Origin: JAGDMS01 sp050015455
Lineage (GTDB): Bacteria; Desulfobacterota; Binatia; HRBIN30
Direction of reading: 5' to 3'
Assembly: GCA_050015455.1 (NCBI GenBank)
Contig: JBEKBJ010000001.1
Location: 80,291 to 144,290, forward strand
DNA length: 64,000 nt
Shown here: positions 32,623 to 40,626 of the stretch, in pieces
Position numbering within the stretch: the first letter of the stretch is position 1
Layout of the letters: each line of letters opens with the position of its first letter
Position numbers and translations under genes: made by a program
Notes under the pieces: model-generated
Told to the model about the DNA's origin: nothing
Seen by the model: the letters and a program-made list of their open reading frames with translations, nothing else
Databases searched by the model: none

Positions 32623-33905
32623 ATGCCGATTCGCTTCGGCGCCGCATCGCGATGGTGGCGGCGTGTCCGTTTCCATCGGCCCGGGGCTCGCAGGTGCTCA
32701 TCCGGGAACTGGCAGAGGCTTTGGCTGAACGAGGGCATGAGGTCCATGTCGTCACGTATCCCTTTGCGGAGAGTGTCGTCCCCATCCGCGGAATCTTTCT
32801 GCACCGTATCCGTTTTTCGCCTCTGGCACGTTGGCGCCGCAAGCTTGGATGGTGTAAGCTTCTGCTCGACTTGACCCTTGCTGTAAAGCTGTACCGCGTG
32901 GTTCGCGCTCAACGGATCGAGGTCATCCATGCGCACAACTACGAAGGGCTGTTGGTCGGGTTGTGCGTTCGCTGGCTCAGCGGCATTCCGGTCGTGTATC
33001 ACTCGCACAACGCCCTGAGCGATGAGCTTGGTTATTACTTCCGGCCTGGCATACGGCGCGCTGCGGCATCCTGGATCGGCGGCGTGCTCGATCGGCTGAT
33101 CCCGCGTCGCGCCGACTTCAGTATTGCCCTGACTCCGGCGCTCGAACATTTTCTAAGCGGGCGCGGTGTGGCAGCAAGCCGACTGGCAGTCGTCGCGCCT
33201 GGCAGCTCATCGGTTGCGCCGCCGCAACCGCCGAGGACCCATCCGTTCGCGGGGCATTTTGTGGTCATGTACACGGGGAATTTCGACCCTTACCAGGATC
33301 TCCCGGTTCTGTTCGGCGCCTTTGCCGACTTCAGTGCATCCGGCGAGGCGGCGCTGCTGGTTCTCGTAACCCACGACCCGGATTGGTCAGAGAACTTGAA
33401 CGAGCGGTTGCGATCGCTGCTGCGCGAGAGCCGGGCCCAGGTCATTGTCGCGTCCGCCTTCTCAGTGGTCCGCCGCCTGCTGGCGGGCGCCGACATCCTG
33501 GTCTGCCCGCGGAGCTCCTGGTCCGGCTTTCCAATCAAGCTCATCAACTACATGGCTGCAGGTAAACCGATAATTGTAGCGGAGGGCTCGGCAAAGAATA
33601 TCAGGAGCGGCCAGACCGGGCTGACGTTCCCCAATGGAGATGCGGCAGCACTTAGCGCTGCCCTGGAACGGCTGTCGCAGGATGCGGCACTCCGACGGCG
33701 GCTGGGCGAAGCAGCTCGGGTGACGGTGGCGCAGCTGTACAGCTGGCAGCGGGCGGCATCGCAGATCGAGCAGATCTATGCGCAGGTGGCCGGGCCCGCT
33801 CCTGCCGGAGCAGGTCTCGGGCGGGTGTACCCCGGACAGCTCGCAGGGATTGATAGCTTGCGCCAGAGATCGTATAAGCGCCGCGAGCGACAGTCCGCTG
33901 TGTGA
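32619..33905 (+). CDS. Family 4-type glycosyltransferase
   Basis: 428 residues from ATG 32619, overlapping the previous stop by four bases. GT-B fold: N-terminal PFPSARGSQVLIRELAEALAERGHEVHVVT, central VIHAHNYEGLLVG, C-terminal domain with GNFDPYQDLPVLFGAF, GADILVCPRSSWSGFPIKLINYMAAGKPIIVAE (nucleotide-sugar site with the E-x7-E-like region altered). Presumably adds a sugar to the lipid-linked repeat unit. The last 35 residues are basic and low in conservation. Confidence 0.85.
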   Translation: MNADSLRRRIAMVAACPFPSARGSQVLIRELAEALAERGHEVHVVTYPFAESVVPIRGIFLHRIRFSPLARWRRKLGWCKLLLDLTLAVKLYRVVRAQRIEVIHAHNYEGLLVGLCVRWLSGIPVVYHSHNALSDELGYYFRPGIRRAAASWIGGVLDRLIPRRADFSIALTPALEHFLSGRGVAASRLAVVAPGSSSVAPPQPPRTHPFAGHFVVMYTGNFDPYQDLPVLFGAFADFSASGEAALLVLVTHDPDWSENLNERLRSLLRESRAQVIVASAFSVVRRLLAGADILVCPRSSWSGFPIKLINYMAAGKPIIVAEGSAKNIRSGQTGLTFPNGDAAALSAALERLSQDAALRRRLGEAARVTVAQLYSWQRAASQIEQIYAQVAGPAPAGAGLGRVYPGQLAGIDSLRQRSYKRRERQSAV

Positions 33906-33922
33906 GCGGTGGATATATATCT

Positions 33923-33970
33923 AAGGTAAGGATATACGTTACCTAGAAGGTAAGGATATGCGTTACCTAG
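33923..33970 (+). repeat. Two tandem 24-base copies spanning the wza-like start codon
   Basis: Copy 1 (33923-33946) and copy 2 (33947-33970) differ at one base. Each begins AAGGTAAGGATAT and ends CGTTACCTAG, and each contains GGTAA...TTACC as an inverted pair. Copy 2 supplies the ATG (33958-33960); copy 1 has ATA at the same place. A partial third GGTAAG follows. The upstream GGATATATATCT is AT-rich and could hold a promoter. Confidence 0.75.
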
Positions 33971-34671
33971 TTGGTAAGATCGGCGGATGCTTGGTTCTGT
34001 CCCTCGGCATACTTGCGTGTGGATGCGGTACGACACGGCCGGTGCTGCTACCGCCCTTGGAGGCCGCACCGGAAGCCGGGGTCTCCGGTGAAGCGGCCGC
34101 GGGCTACCGCCTGCAACCGGGCGATATCCTGCGCATCGAATTCCTGTATCACCCCGAGCTGGACATCAAAGTCGTGATCCGACCGGACGGCTACATGGCC
34201 CTCCCGGCTGCGGGCGAGATTCATGCGGCGGGGCTGCGCACGACAGAACTCGAACAGGTGATCAAGGAGCGCACCAGCGACCGGCTGCGCGATCCCGAGA
34301 TATCCGTAATCGTGGCGCAGCTGGCCGAGCAGAAGGTGTACGTCGGCGGCGAGGTCCGGCTGCCCGGATTCGTTGCTTACCAGCCCGGAATGAGCCCGCT
34401 GCAAGCGATCATGGACCGTGGGGGCTTTACAGATACCGCGCGGCTCGATAGCGTACTGCGGCTTTCGGGTACAGAAAACGACTATCAAGGGACGCGGCTC
34501 GATTTCACCAAATCGCTTTCGGAAGGGACGCGAGAAGACATGCATCTGACTGCTGGCGATATCCTCTACGTGCCCAGGACGACTATCGGGGATCTCAATG
34601 CGTTTGTCAAGTACTACATCAAGAATATGTTGCCAACGACAACGCACGTAGGGGCCGGCGCGGTTTACTAG
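33958..34671 (+). CDS. Polysaccharide export lipoprotein (Wza/PEP-CTERM export type)
   Basis: 237 residues. Signal peptide with lipobox LACG, lipidated Cys21. Poly_export domain: AGYRLQPGDILRIEFLYHPELDIKVVIRPDGYMALPAAGEI, then a SLBB domain QKVYVGGEVRLPGFVAYQPGMSPLQAIMDRGG. Forms the outer-membrane exit channel with the Wzz-like protein encoded next. It lacks the long C-terminal region of E. coli Wza, as in PEP-CTERM-type export proteins. The start codon lies within a tandem repeat. Confidence 0.9.
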   Translation: MRYLVGKIGGCLVLSLGILACGCGTTRPVLLPPLEAAPEAGVSGEAAAGYRLQPGDILRIEFLYHPELDIKVVIRPDGYMALPAAGEIHAAGLRTTELEQVIKERTSDRLRDPEISVIVAQLAEQKVYVGGEVRLPGFVAYQPGMSPLQAIMDRGGFTDTARLDSVLRLSGTENDYQGTRLDFTKSLSEGTREDMHLTAGDILYVPRTTIGDLNAFVKYYIKNMLPTTTHVGAGAVY

Positions 34672-34689
34672 CGTTTGACGACTATACCC

Positions 34690-36225
34690 ATGGCACACGA
34701 ACCAACGAACCGGGACATCGGCCACCGTAACGGCAACGGCAACGGCTATGGCTACGGTGGCGTTGCCGGCCGGGGCGCGAGCGGCGGCGAACAGGTCCGC
34801 GACATCTTGCACGTCATCTTCAAGCGCAAGCGCTTCATCGGAGCATTGTTCCTGAGCGTGGCGTTGCCGGGGCTGATCGCTACGTTGCTGAAAAAACCCA
34901 GTTACGTGGCCACCGCGAAGGTGATGATCTCCACCCAACGGAACGACCCGACATTGCAACCGACCGATCTCACCAAACTGGAGACTATTCAGCTCAATGA
35001 GTCGCTGGTGAACTCAGAAGTGCAGGTGGTCGGCAGCCGCGACCTGCTGGAACGCGTGGTGCGGTCGCTCGCGGTTTCGGGGGACGGCAACGCCCCGCCA
35101 CACGTCGAAAACACGAGCAGCACCTTCGGCACCGAGGTGCTCGGTATGGGGCAGAATTTGAGCCTTACGCCCGTCAAGAACTCCAATGTGATCCAGATCG
35201 ACTACAAGTCGTCCGAGCCGTCCTTCGCGACCCTCGTCGTTAACCGCGTCGTCGACGAGTATCTCGCCTACCATGCAATGATCCACGGCAACAAAGGGCT
35301 GTCGCAGTTCTACGACGAGCAGCGCCGCACGCTCGAGAAACGTTTGCAGGAAGCCGAGGACGCGCTAGGAGCTTTTTCCGAACGGGAAGGCGTGGTCTCG
35401 CCCAAAGACGAGGTTCAAGCTGCGGTGCGGATGTCCGGCGAAGTCAGCGGTGCTCTGCGTGATGTCGTCGGTACGGCTTCCGGCACCGAGGAACGCATCC
35501 GCGTGGTGCGCGAGCAGCTCGCGGCGCAACCGGAGGTCATCAAACAACAGCAGTCGCTGGAGATGAATCCGAGCATTACGCAGATTACCTCGCAGTTGAT
35601 CGATCGACAGGTCGACCGCATCACGCTGCTGCGGAAGTATATGGAGAAGGACCGGCACGTGCATGACAATGCCGAAGAGATCGCCGAGCTGAAAGCACGA
35701 CTGGATGCCGAGACCAGCGAGCGCCCGACAGTGGTTACCCGCCAGGTTTTGCAGCTGAACCCACTGCACGCAGACCGTTTGCGCACCCTGTTCGACCTCG
35801 AAGCTACTCTCAGGGAGATGCGCGCACGACAAGCCTTACTCGAAGAGGAACTCAGTCGCGTCAATCGTCAACTGCTCTCGCTGCAACAGAAGGGCACTGA
35901 GTACGACCGGCTCGAAGAGGAAGTGAAGAATCGGCGCGACACCTATGAGCTGTACGTCAAGCGCGAGCAGGAGGCGCGGATCACCCAAGCCATGGATGAG
36001 CAGAGTTTGGTCAACGTCGATGTCGTTCAGCGGCCGGCCTTGCCGCTGGCACGCGCCGATATGCAGGGAGTTTCGATGGCCCTGTCCATCCTCGCGGGTC
36101 TCGTGGTTGGAATTGCGGGTGCATTCGGGCGTGAGTATCTGAGCCGTTCGCTGCATTCTGAGGGCGATGTCGGACGCCTCTTGGGTCTGCCGGTGCTGGC
36201 CAGCATCGGCGACTACAAGGCTTAG
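34690..36225 (+). CDS. Polysaccharide chain-length determinant (Wzz/GumC-like)
   Basis: 511 residues from ATG 34690 (an upstream TTG at 34675 is less likely). The N-terminus is Gly/Asn-rich (NGNGNGYGYGG). First membrane segment about 47-68 (FIGALFLSVALPGLIATLL), then KPSYVATAKVMIS of the Wzz domain, a long coiled coil (about 205-440) and a GNVR-like VDVVQRPALPLARADMQG before the second membrane segment (about 467-487). No fused kinase domain. Works with Wza and the CpsD-like protein encoded on either side. Confidence 0.88.
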   Translation: MAHEPTNRDIGHRNGNGNGYGYGGVAGRGASGGEQVRDILHVIFKRKRFIGALFLSVALPGLIATLLKKPSYVATAKVMISTQRNDPTLQPTDLTKLETIQLNESLVNSEVQVVGSRDLLERVVRSLAVSGDGNAPPHVENTSSTFGTEVLGMGQNLSLTPVKNSNVIQIDYKSSEPSFATLVVNRVVDEYLAYHAMIHGNKGLSQFYDEQRRTLEKRLQEAEDALGAFSEREGVVSPKDEVQAAVRMSGEVSGALRDVVGTASGTEERIRVVREQLAAQPEVIKQQQSLEMNPSITQITSQLIDRQVDRITLLRKYMEKDRHVHDNAEEIAELKARLDAETSERPTVVTRQVLQLNPLHADRLRTLFDLEATLREMRARQALLEEELSRVNRQLLSLQQKGTEYDRLEEEVKNRRDTYELYVKREQEARITQAMDEQSLVNVDVVQRPALPLARADMQGVSMALSILAGLVVGIAGAFGREYLSRSLHSEGDVGRLLGLPVLASIGDYKA

Positions 36226-36246
36226 CGCCGTCCAAACGGGCGAACC

Positions 36247-36972
36247 TTGAGCAAGATCTACGAAGCGGTCAAGAAGGCAAGCGAGGAGCGGGAACGCACA
36301 CACGCGCGCACGGTGCGGCCTGCAGCGTCGTTTCGCGATGGGGTAGCGGCCGGCGGCGGTGCAGAGGACGACTATCAGAAACTGCGCGCCAGTCTGGTGT
36401 CGATTCCCGTGCCAGCGGGATTGCATATCATTCTCGTCACCTCAGCCCGTCACGGCGAAGGTACGACCACCGTCGCCGTCGGGCTGGCCACGGCGTTGGC
36501 CAAAGAGCGTGATGCTCGAGTGTTGCTCGTCGAGGGGAACTTCCGCAGCCCGTCGTTTAGTAGCGTCCTTCCTCTGACCAACGACGTGGGCGTGCTGGAC
36601 TTTGCTTCCGGCCGTGCGACTCCGGAGGCAGTTGCGACGCGCCTGGAGCAACTCAATCTGTCCGTGATCGCGGCCGGAGCAGCGACCAGCACAGGCGTCA
36701 AGGTCGAAATCGTCGACGAGTTGGTTGGCCGGCTGCAATCGCAGTTCGATTTCATCATCATCGATGGGCCGCCGGTGAACAGTTATGCGGACGCGAGCGT
36801 GCTGTCTACCAAGGTCGATGGTGTGATCCTCGTGGTGGAGGCCGACGTGACGCCGGTGTCCGAGGCCGAGGCGGCGAAGCGACAGCTCGATCGTGTGGGG
36901 GCGCGGATCCTCGGCGTCGTTCTGAACCGACGGCGCTCCTATATCCCCACGTTCCTCGAGAGCGTCCTCTAA
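36247..36972 (+). CDS. CpsD/CapB-like BY-kinase homologue, probably inactive
   Basis: 241 residues from TTG 36247 (MSKIYEAVKKASEERERT, typical of exosortase-locus tyrosine autokinases). The Walker A region reads TSARHGEGTTTVAVGLA, without the usual Lys. The A' motif reads VLLVEGNFRSPSF, without the two Asp of LLIDADLR. The Walker B FIIIDGPPV keeps its Asp. There is no C-terminal Tyr cluster (one Tyr, RRRSYIPTF). It is therefore probably a structural or regulatory partner of the Wzz-like protein rather than an active kinase. Confidence 0.82.
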   Translation: MSKIYEAVKKASEERERTHARTVRPAASFRDGVAAGGGAEDDYQKLRASLVSIPVPAGLHIILVTSARHGEGTTTVAVGLATALAKERDARVLLVEGNFRSPSFSSVLPLTNDVGVLDFASGRATPEAVATRLEQLNLSVIAAGAATSTGVKVEIVDELVGRLQSQFDFIIIDGPPVNSYADASVLSTKVDGVILVVEADVTPVSEAEAAKRQLDRVGARILGVVLNRRRSYIPTFLESVL

Positions 36973-36989
36973 GGGGTGAGATTACCTTC

Positions 36990-38429
36990 ATGCAAGCGGT
37001 CGGTACTGTCCAACGGTCCCCTTCGTCGCATGGCTTGTTGCCGGCCTTGTTCCTGGTGTTCCTGGCCTTCCTCGTGGGGGTAGGGACGATCGTGGTCGGA
37101 CCGATGGCGGTCCTGCCGATCTTTGGGCTCCTGTTTTTTGCGCTTGTGGTGGTGCGGCCTGAGTACGGGATCGGCTTGTTCGTGTCGACCTTTTTGATGA
37201 CCTACCCGGAAGCGTTGCAAGGTAGTGGATCGCTAACGATCAACAACGCGCTTGGGGGGTTGTTCCTCATTTTGCTTACCTACAAGGTGTACAATGACCA
37301 CGACTGGTGGTTCGTGCGCTGTCGCGAGTTGCAGCTGTTGGGGCTCATTTTTTTGATCTTTGCGATAGCCAACCGGTTCAACGCCCCGGATCCGCGGCTG
37401 GTGTCCGTCATGGGCGTGCAAGAAGGAATCTCCGAAAGTCCCCGGACCTTCTTGACTCGTAGTGCCTTTACAATCTTCCTCGTCAACTTCATAAGAACAC
37501 CCAGGCAGATAGTGATGATTTATCTGCTCATCACTGTGCTCATGGTGATCACCGCTCTCTCCGGCGTGCGCGCGGTGATGCAGGGCGGCGGGCAGCACGG
37601 CTACCGCGCCGTCAGCGATGTCATTGCGGCGGCGGGCAACCCGAACCGGTTGGCGATGTTCGCGATCATGCCCATCGCTGGGCTCTGGTACCTGACGCGA
37701 TCGCTGCGGGTGCCGGTGTTGCTCGTTTTCGTCCTGCCGCTCATTGCGGGGCTGGCGCTGGCGGTGTTCATGACCGGCTCCCGCAGCGGTCTGTTGGGTC
37801 TAGGGGTATGCGGCGCCCTCATCTTGATGAAAGAGCGGTTGCAGTTGACGCAACTCCTCACGCTCGGTGTGGTCGGTGTGTTGGTGCTGCTACTGGTGCT
37901 CGAGCTGGTGCCGCAAAAGACCCTCGAGCGGATCACCAATATGCCATTTACGGAGGCCGGGGAAACGGGATTGGGGGCGAGTTCGTTCGAGCGCCGGATG
38001 TACGGCTGGAAAATCGCCTTCAACATGTTCAAGCAGCACCCGTTTCTCGGAGTCGGCATCGGCAATTGGCCGCTGGCGCGCTATTTGAACGATCCAGATC
38101 GCAGTACAGCCGCACCGCACAGCTCCTATATTCTCGCTTTGATCGAAGGTGGTTTGCTGACCCTTATGGCCTACCTGTACCTGCTCTGGCTGACGTGGCG
38201 GAACATTCGTTCGGCTCTACCGTACATCAGGGCCCCCGGTTCACCCCTGGCAAGTCTCAGCTGGATCATCCACAGCGTAGAGGTCGATTTAATTGTCTTG
38301 GCCTTCTTTTCGCTTTTCGCCGATTTGTGGCAATTCGTGACTCTGTTTTTGCTCATTGGCTTCAGCATCATCATGCGCCGCCTGGTCGAGCAAAAGATCT
38401 TGGAAGAAGCGCTGTACGCACACCAATGA
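36990..38429 (+). CDS. O-antigen ligase / Wzy-like polymerase
   Basis: 479 residues with about ten to twelve membrane segments. The large periplasmic loop and Wzy_C signature are visible: SSFERRMYGWKIAFNMFKQHPFLGVGIGNWPLARYL, then AAPHSSYILALIEGGLLTLMAYL. It should polymerise repeat units or ligate the glycan on the periplasmic side. Stop and next start overlap (ATGA, 38426-38429). Confidence 0.87.
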   Translation: MQAVGTVQRSPSSHGLLPALFLVFLAFLVGVGTIVVGPMAVLPIFGLLFFALVVVRPEYGIGLFVSTFLMTYPEALQGSGSLTINNALGGLFLILLTYKVYNDHDWWFVRCRELQLLGLIFLIFAIANRFNAPDPRLVSVMGVQEGISESPRTFLTRSAFTIFLVNFIRTPRQIVMIYLLITVLMVITALSGVRAVMQGGGQHGYRAVSDVIAAAGNPNRLAMFAIMPIAGLWYLTRSLRVPVLLVFVLPLIAGLALAVFMTGSRSGLLGLGVCGALILMKERLQLTQLLTLGVVGVLVLLLVLELVPQKTLERITNMPFTEAGETGLGASSFERRMYGWKIAFNMFKQHPFLGVGIGNWPLARYLNDPDRSTAAPHSSYILALIEGGLLTLMAYLYLLWLTWRNIRSALPYIRAPGSPLASLSWIIHSVEVDLIVLAFFSLFADLWQFVTLFLLIGFSIIMRRLVEQKILEEALYAHQ

Positions 38430-39319
38430 CTGCACCAGTGGATGCCGCGGGGTATGCGAACTTCTTGCGTGAACTTGGGCATCGGGTCGTTCAGACGAGA
38501 TCCAACTACTGGTACGATGCCAGCCGCTTCTTCTTCCTGAGCGCTCCCCCGCATCGCGTGTACGACCCGCCCGAAGAGGAAATTCGAGCCGTGTTGCGCC
38601 GCCTCCCTTGCATGGGCCTGCGCTTCGCCGCTCCGATCGAGGGGCACGGTAAGCTGAGTTACCAGATCGTTTGCGACAACCCGGGCTACAGCATCGAGGC
38701 GCTGAGCGCGAACGTGCGCAGCAAGGTGCGCCGCGGCTTGAAGCGGTGCGAGGTGGGACCGATTCCGTTCTCGGTGATCGCGACTGCGGGGCGGCAGGCG
38801 CATTACGATACGCTGGCGCGCCAAGGACGAGACGGTGTACTGACAGGAGAAAGCTGGGATAAATTCTGGGCTGCGGCTGGGGCGACAGAAGGCTTCGAAG
38901 GGTGGGCAGCCTGGAGCGGGAGCGAGCTGGCAGCCTTCTTGGTGACCGTAACTTTCGAAGACGCCGTCGAGTTCATGCTCGCTCGCTCGTGCAGCAACCG
39001 CCTCGGCGCCTACCCGAATAACGCACTCCTGTTTTACGTAACCGAGGAGATGCTGGTGCGACGCCGGGTGCCGGCGGTCACCTTCGGACTGGAATCCTTG
39101 GAGCCAGTGGGCCCGCTTGACCAGTTCAAATTCGCCATGGGTTTTCGGCCGCGTTCCATTCGCCAGCGCGTGGTCTTTCACCCGCTGGTTCGCATCCTGC
39201 TCCGCCGAGGCGTGGTGCGAACGCTGTTCCGTCGCTTGACGGATCACCGCGGCACCAACGCGGTGTTCTGGAGAAAGGCGGCCGGGCTGCTGCGATTCGC
39301 GGAGGAAGGTGGGCTGTGA
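38426..39319 (+). CDS. FemAB/GNAT-fold acyltransferase
   Basis: 297 residues from ATG 38426. SYQIVCDNPGYSIEALSANVRSKVRRGLKRCEV followed by a second half with GWAAWSGSELAAFLVTVTFEDAVEFMLARSCS, YPNNALLFYVTEEMLVRRRVPAVTFGLESLEP and FKFAMGFRPRSI is the twin-GNAT arrangement of FemAB-like proteins. Members transfer aminoacyl or acyl groups. FemAB-like genes are standard in exosortase-A polysaccharide loci. The donor here is unknown; the carrier-protein genes downstream are candidates. Confidence 0.7.
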   Translation: MTAPVDAAGYANFLRELGHRVVQTRSNYWYDASRFFFLSAPPHRVYDPPEEEIRAVLRRLPCMGLRFAAPIEGHGKLSYQIVCDNPGYSIEALSANVRSKVRRGLKRCEVGPIPFSVIATAGRQAHYDTLARQGRDGVLTGESWDKFWAAAGATEGFEGWAAWSGSELAAFLVTVTFEDAVEFMLARSCSNRLGAYPNNALLFYVTEEMLVRRRVPAVTFGLESLEPVGPLDQFKFAMGFRPRSIRQRVVFHPLVRILLRRGVVRTLFRRLTDHRGTNAVFWRKAAGLLRFAEEGGL

Positions 39320-39399
39320 GACACAGGAGCCTTGGCCGGAGGGCGCAAATTTCAGCATCGATGGCGGCCAGAGATATCTCAATGGGAGCGTGAAGCCGG

Positions 39400-40626
39400 A
39401 TGGGGTGCATGGAAATTGAGACGACAAAAAGCGCCGGGTCGCTGCAAACGGATCGGAAATCGACAACACCGGCCCACTCTATACCGTTCTATCGCCTCGA
39501 TGTCGGTGAGGAGGAGATCGCCGCCGTGGTGGAGACATTGCGCTCCGGGTGGCTGACCGTCGGACCCCGGACGCAACAGTTCGAGCGCGACTTCGCCGAG
39601 GTGATTGGCTGCACCCACGCGGTGGCGGTGAGCTCATGCACTGCGGCGCTCCATTTGGCGCTCGACGCCCTCGACCTGAGACCCGGCGACGAGGTCATCA
39701 CCAGTACCCTCACCTTTACGGCCACGGGGGCCAGCATCCTTCACGCGGGCGCCAGACCGGTGCTCGCTGATTGCACGCCCGACACATTGAACCTGGACCC
39801 AAACGATGTGGCGCGAAAGGTCACATCCCACACGCGTGCCATTGTGCCGGTCCATTTTGCCGGCCATCCCGCATCGATGGACGAGATCCAGCAGATCGCC
39901 AGGCAGTATCGCCTCGCGGTGATCGAGGACGCCGCCCATGCATTGCCGGCGAGCTACCGCGGCCACCCGGTGGGAACCATCGGCGACGTGACCGCCTTCA
40001 GCTTTTACGCCACGAAGAATCTCACAACCGGTGAAGGGGGCATGTTGACAACCTCCGACGCGCCTTTGGCCGACCGCCTTCGGACCCGTCGGCTGCATGG
40101 CATGGGCCGCGATGCGTGGCGACGGTACAGCGCAGATAACTCGTGGCGCTACGACGTGACCTATCCGGGGTTCAAGTACAACATGAACGACATCGCCGCG
40201 GCCATTGGGCTGGTACAGCTGCGGCGCTTGCCCGCCCTCCACCGGCGCCGGCGGCAGCTCGCGGCGCTCTACGACGAGATGCTGGCCGACGTGCCCGAGC
40301 TGGACCTGCCGGTGACGCATTCGGGTGTCGAGCACGCCTGGCACCTGTACGTGGTGCGGCTGCGGCCGCAGCGACTGCGCATCCATCGCGATGAACTCAT
40401 CGAGCTGCTGAAAGCGGAAGGTGTAGCGACGCAAGTCCATTTCATTCCCTTGCATCTCCACTCGTACTACCGCGACGCTTTCGGCTATCGCTCGGAAGAC
40501 TTTCCTGTAGCGTCGGCCGCCGGCGAACGCATCCTCTCTCTCCCGTTCTTTACGTTGATGTCCGACGACGACGTGCGCTACGTGGCTACAACGCTACGCA
40601 GGGTACTCAATGCAAATCGGCGCTGA
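39400..40626 (+). CDS. DegT/DnrJ/EryC1/StrS sugar aminotransferase
   Basis: 408 residues. IPFYRLDVGEEEIAAVVETLRSGWLTVGPRTQQFERDFAEV, CTAALHLALDAL, VIEDAAHALPASY and the PLP lysine in FSFYATKNLTTGEGGML identify the family. It transfers an amino group to a keto-sugar nucleotide. Start ATG 39400 or 39409 (both fit). Its 3' end overlaps the sugar transferase start by 17 bases. Confidence 0.9.
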   Translation: MGCMEIETTKSAGSLQTDRKSTTPAHSIPFYRLDVGEEEIAAVVETLRSGWLTVGPRTQQFERDFAEVIGCTHAVAVSSCTAALHLALDALDLRPGDEVITSTLTFTATGASILHAGARPVLADCTPDTLNLDPNDVARKVTSHTRAIVPVHFAGHPASMDEIQQIARQYRLAVIEDAAHALPASYRGHPVGTIGDVTAFSFYATKNLTTGEGGMLTTSDAPLADRLRTRRLHGMGRDAWRRYSADNSWRYDVTYPGFKYNMNDIAAAIGLVQLRRLPALHRRRRQLAALYDEMLADVPELDLPVTHSGVEHAWHLYVVRLRPQRLRIHRDELIELLKAEGVATQVHFIPLHLHSYYRDAFGYRSEDFPVASAAGERILSLPFFTLMSDDDVRYVATTLRRVLNANRR

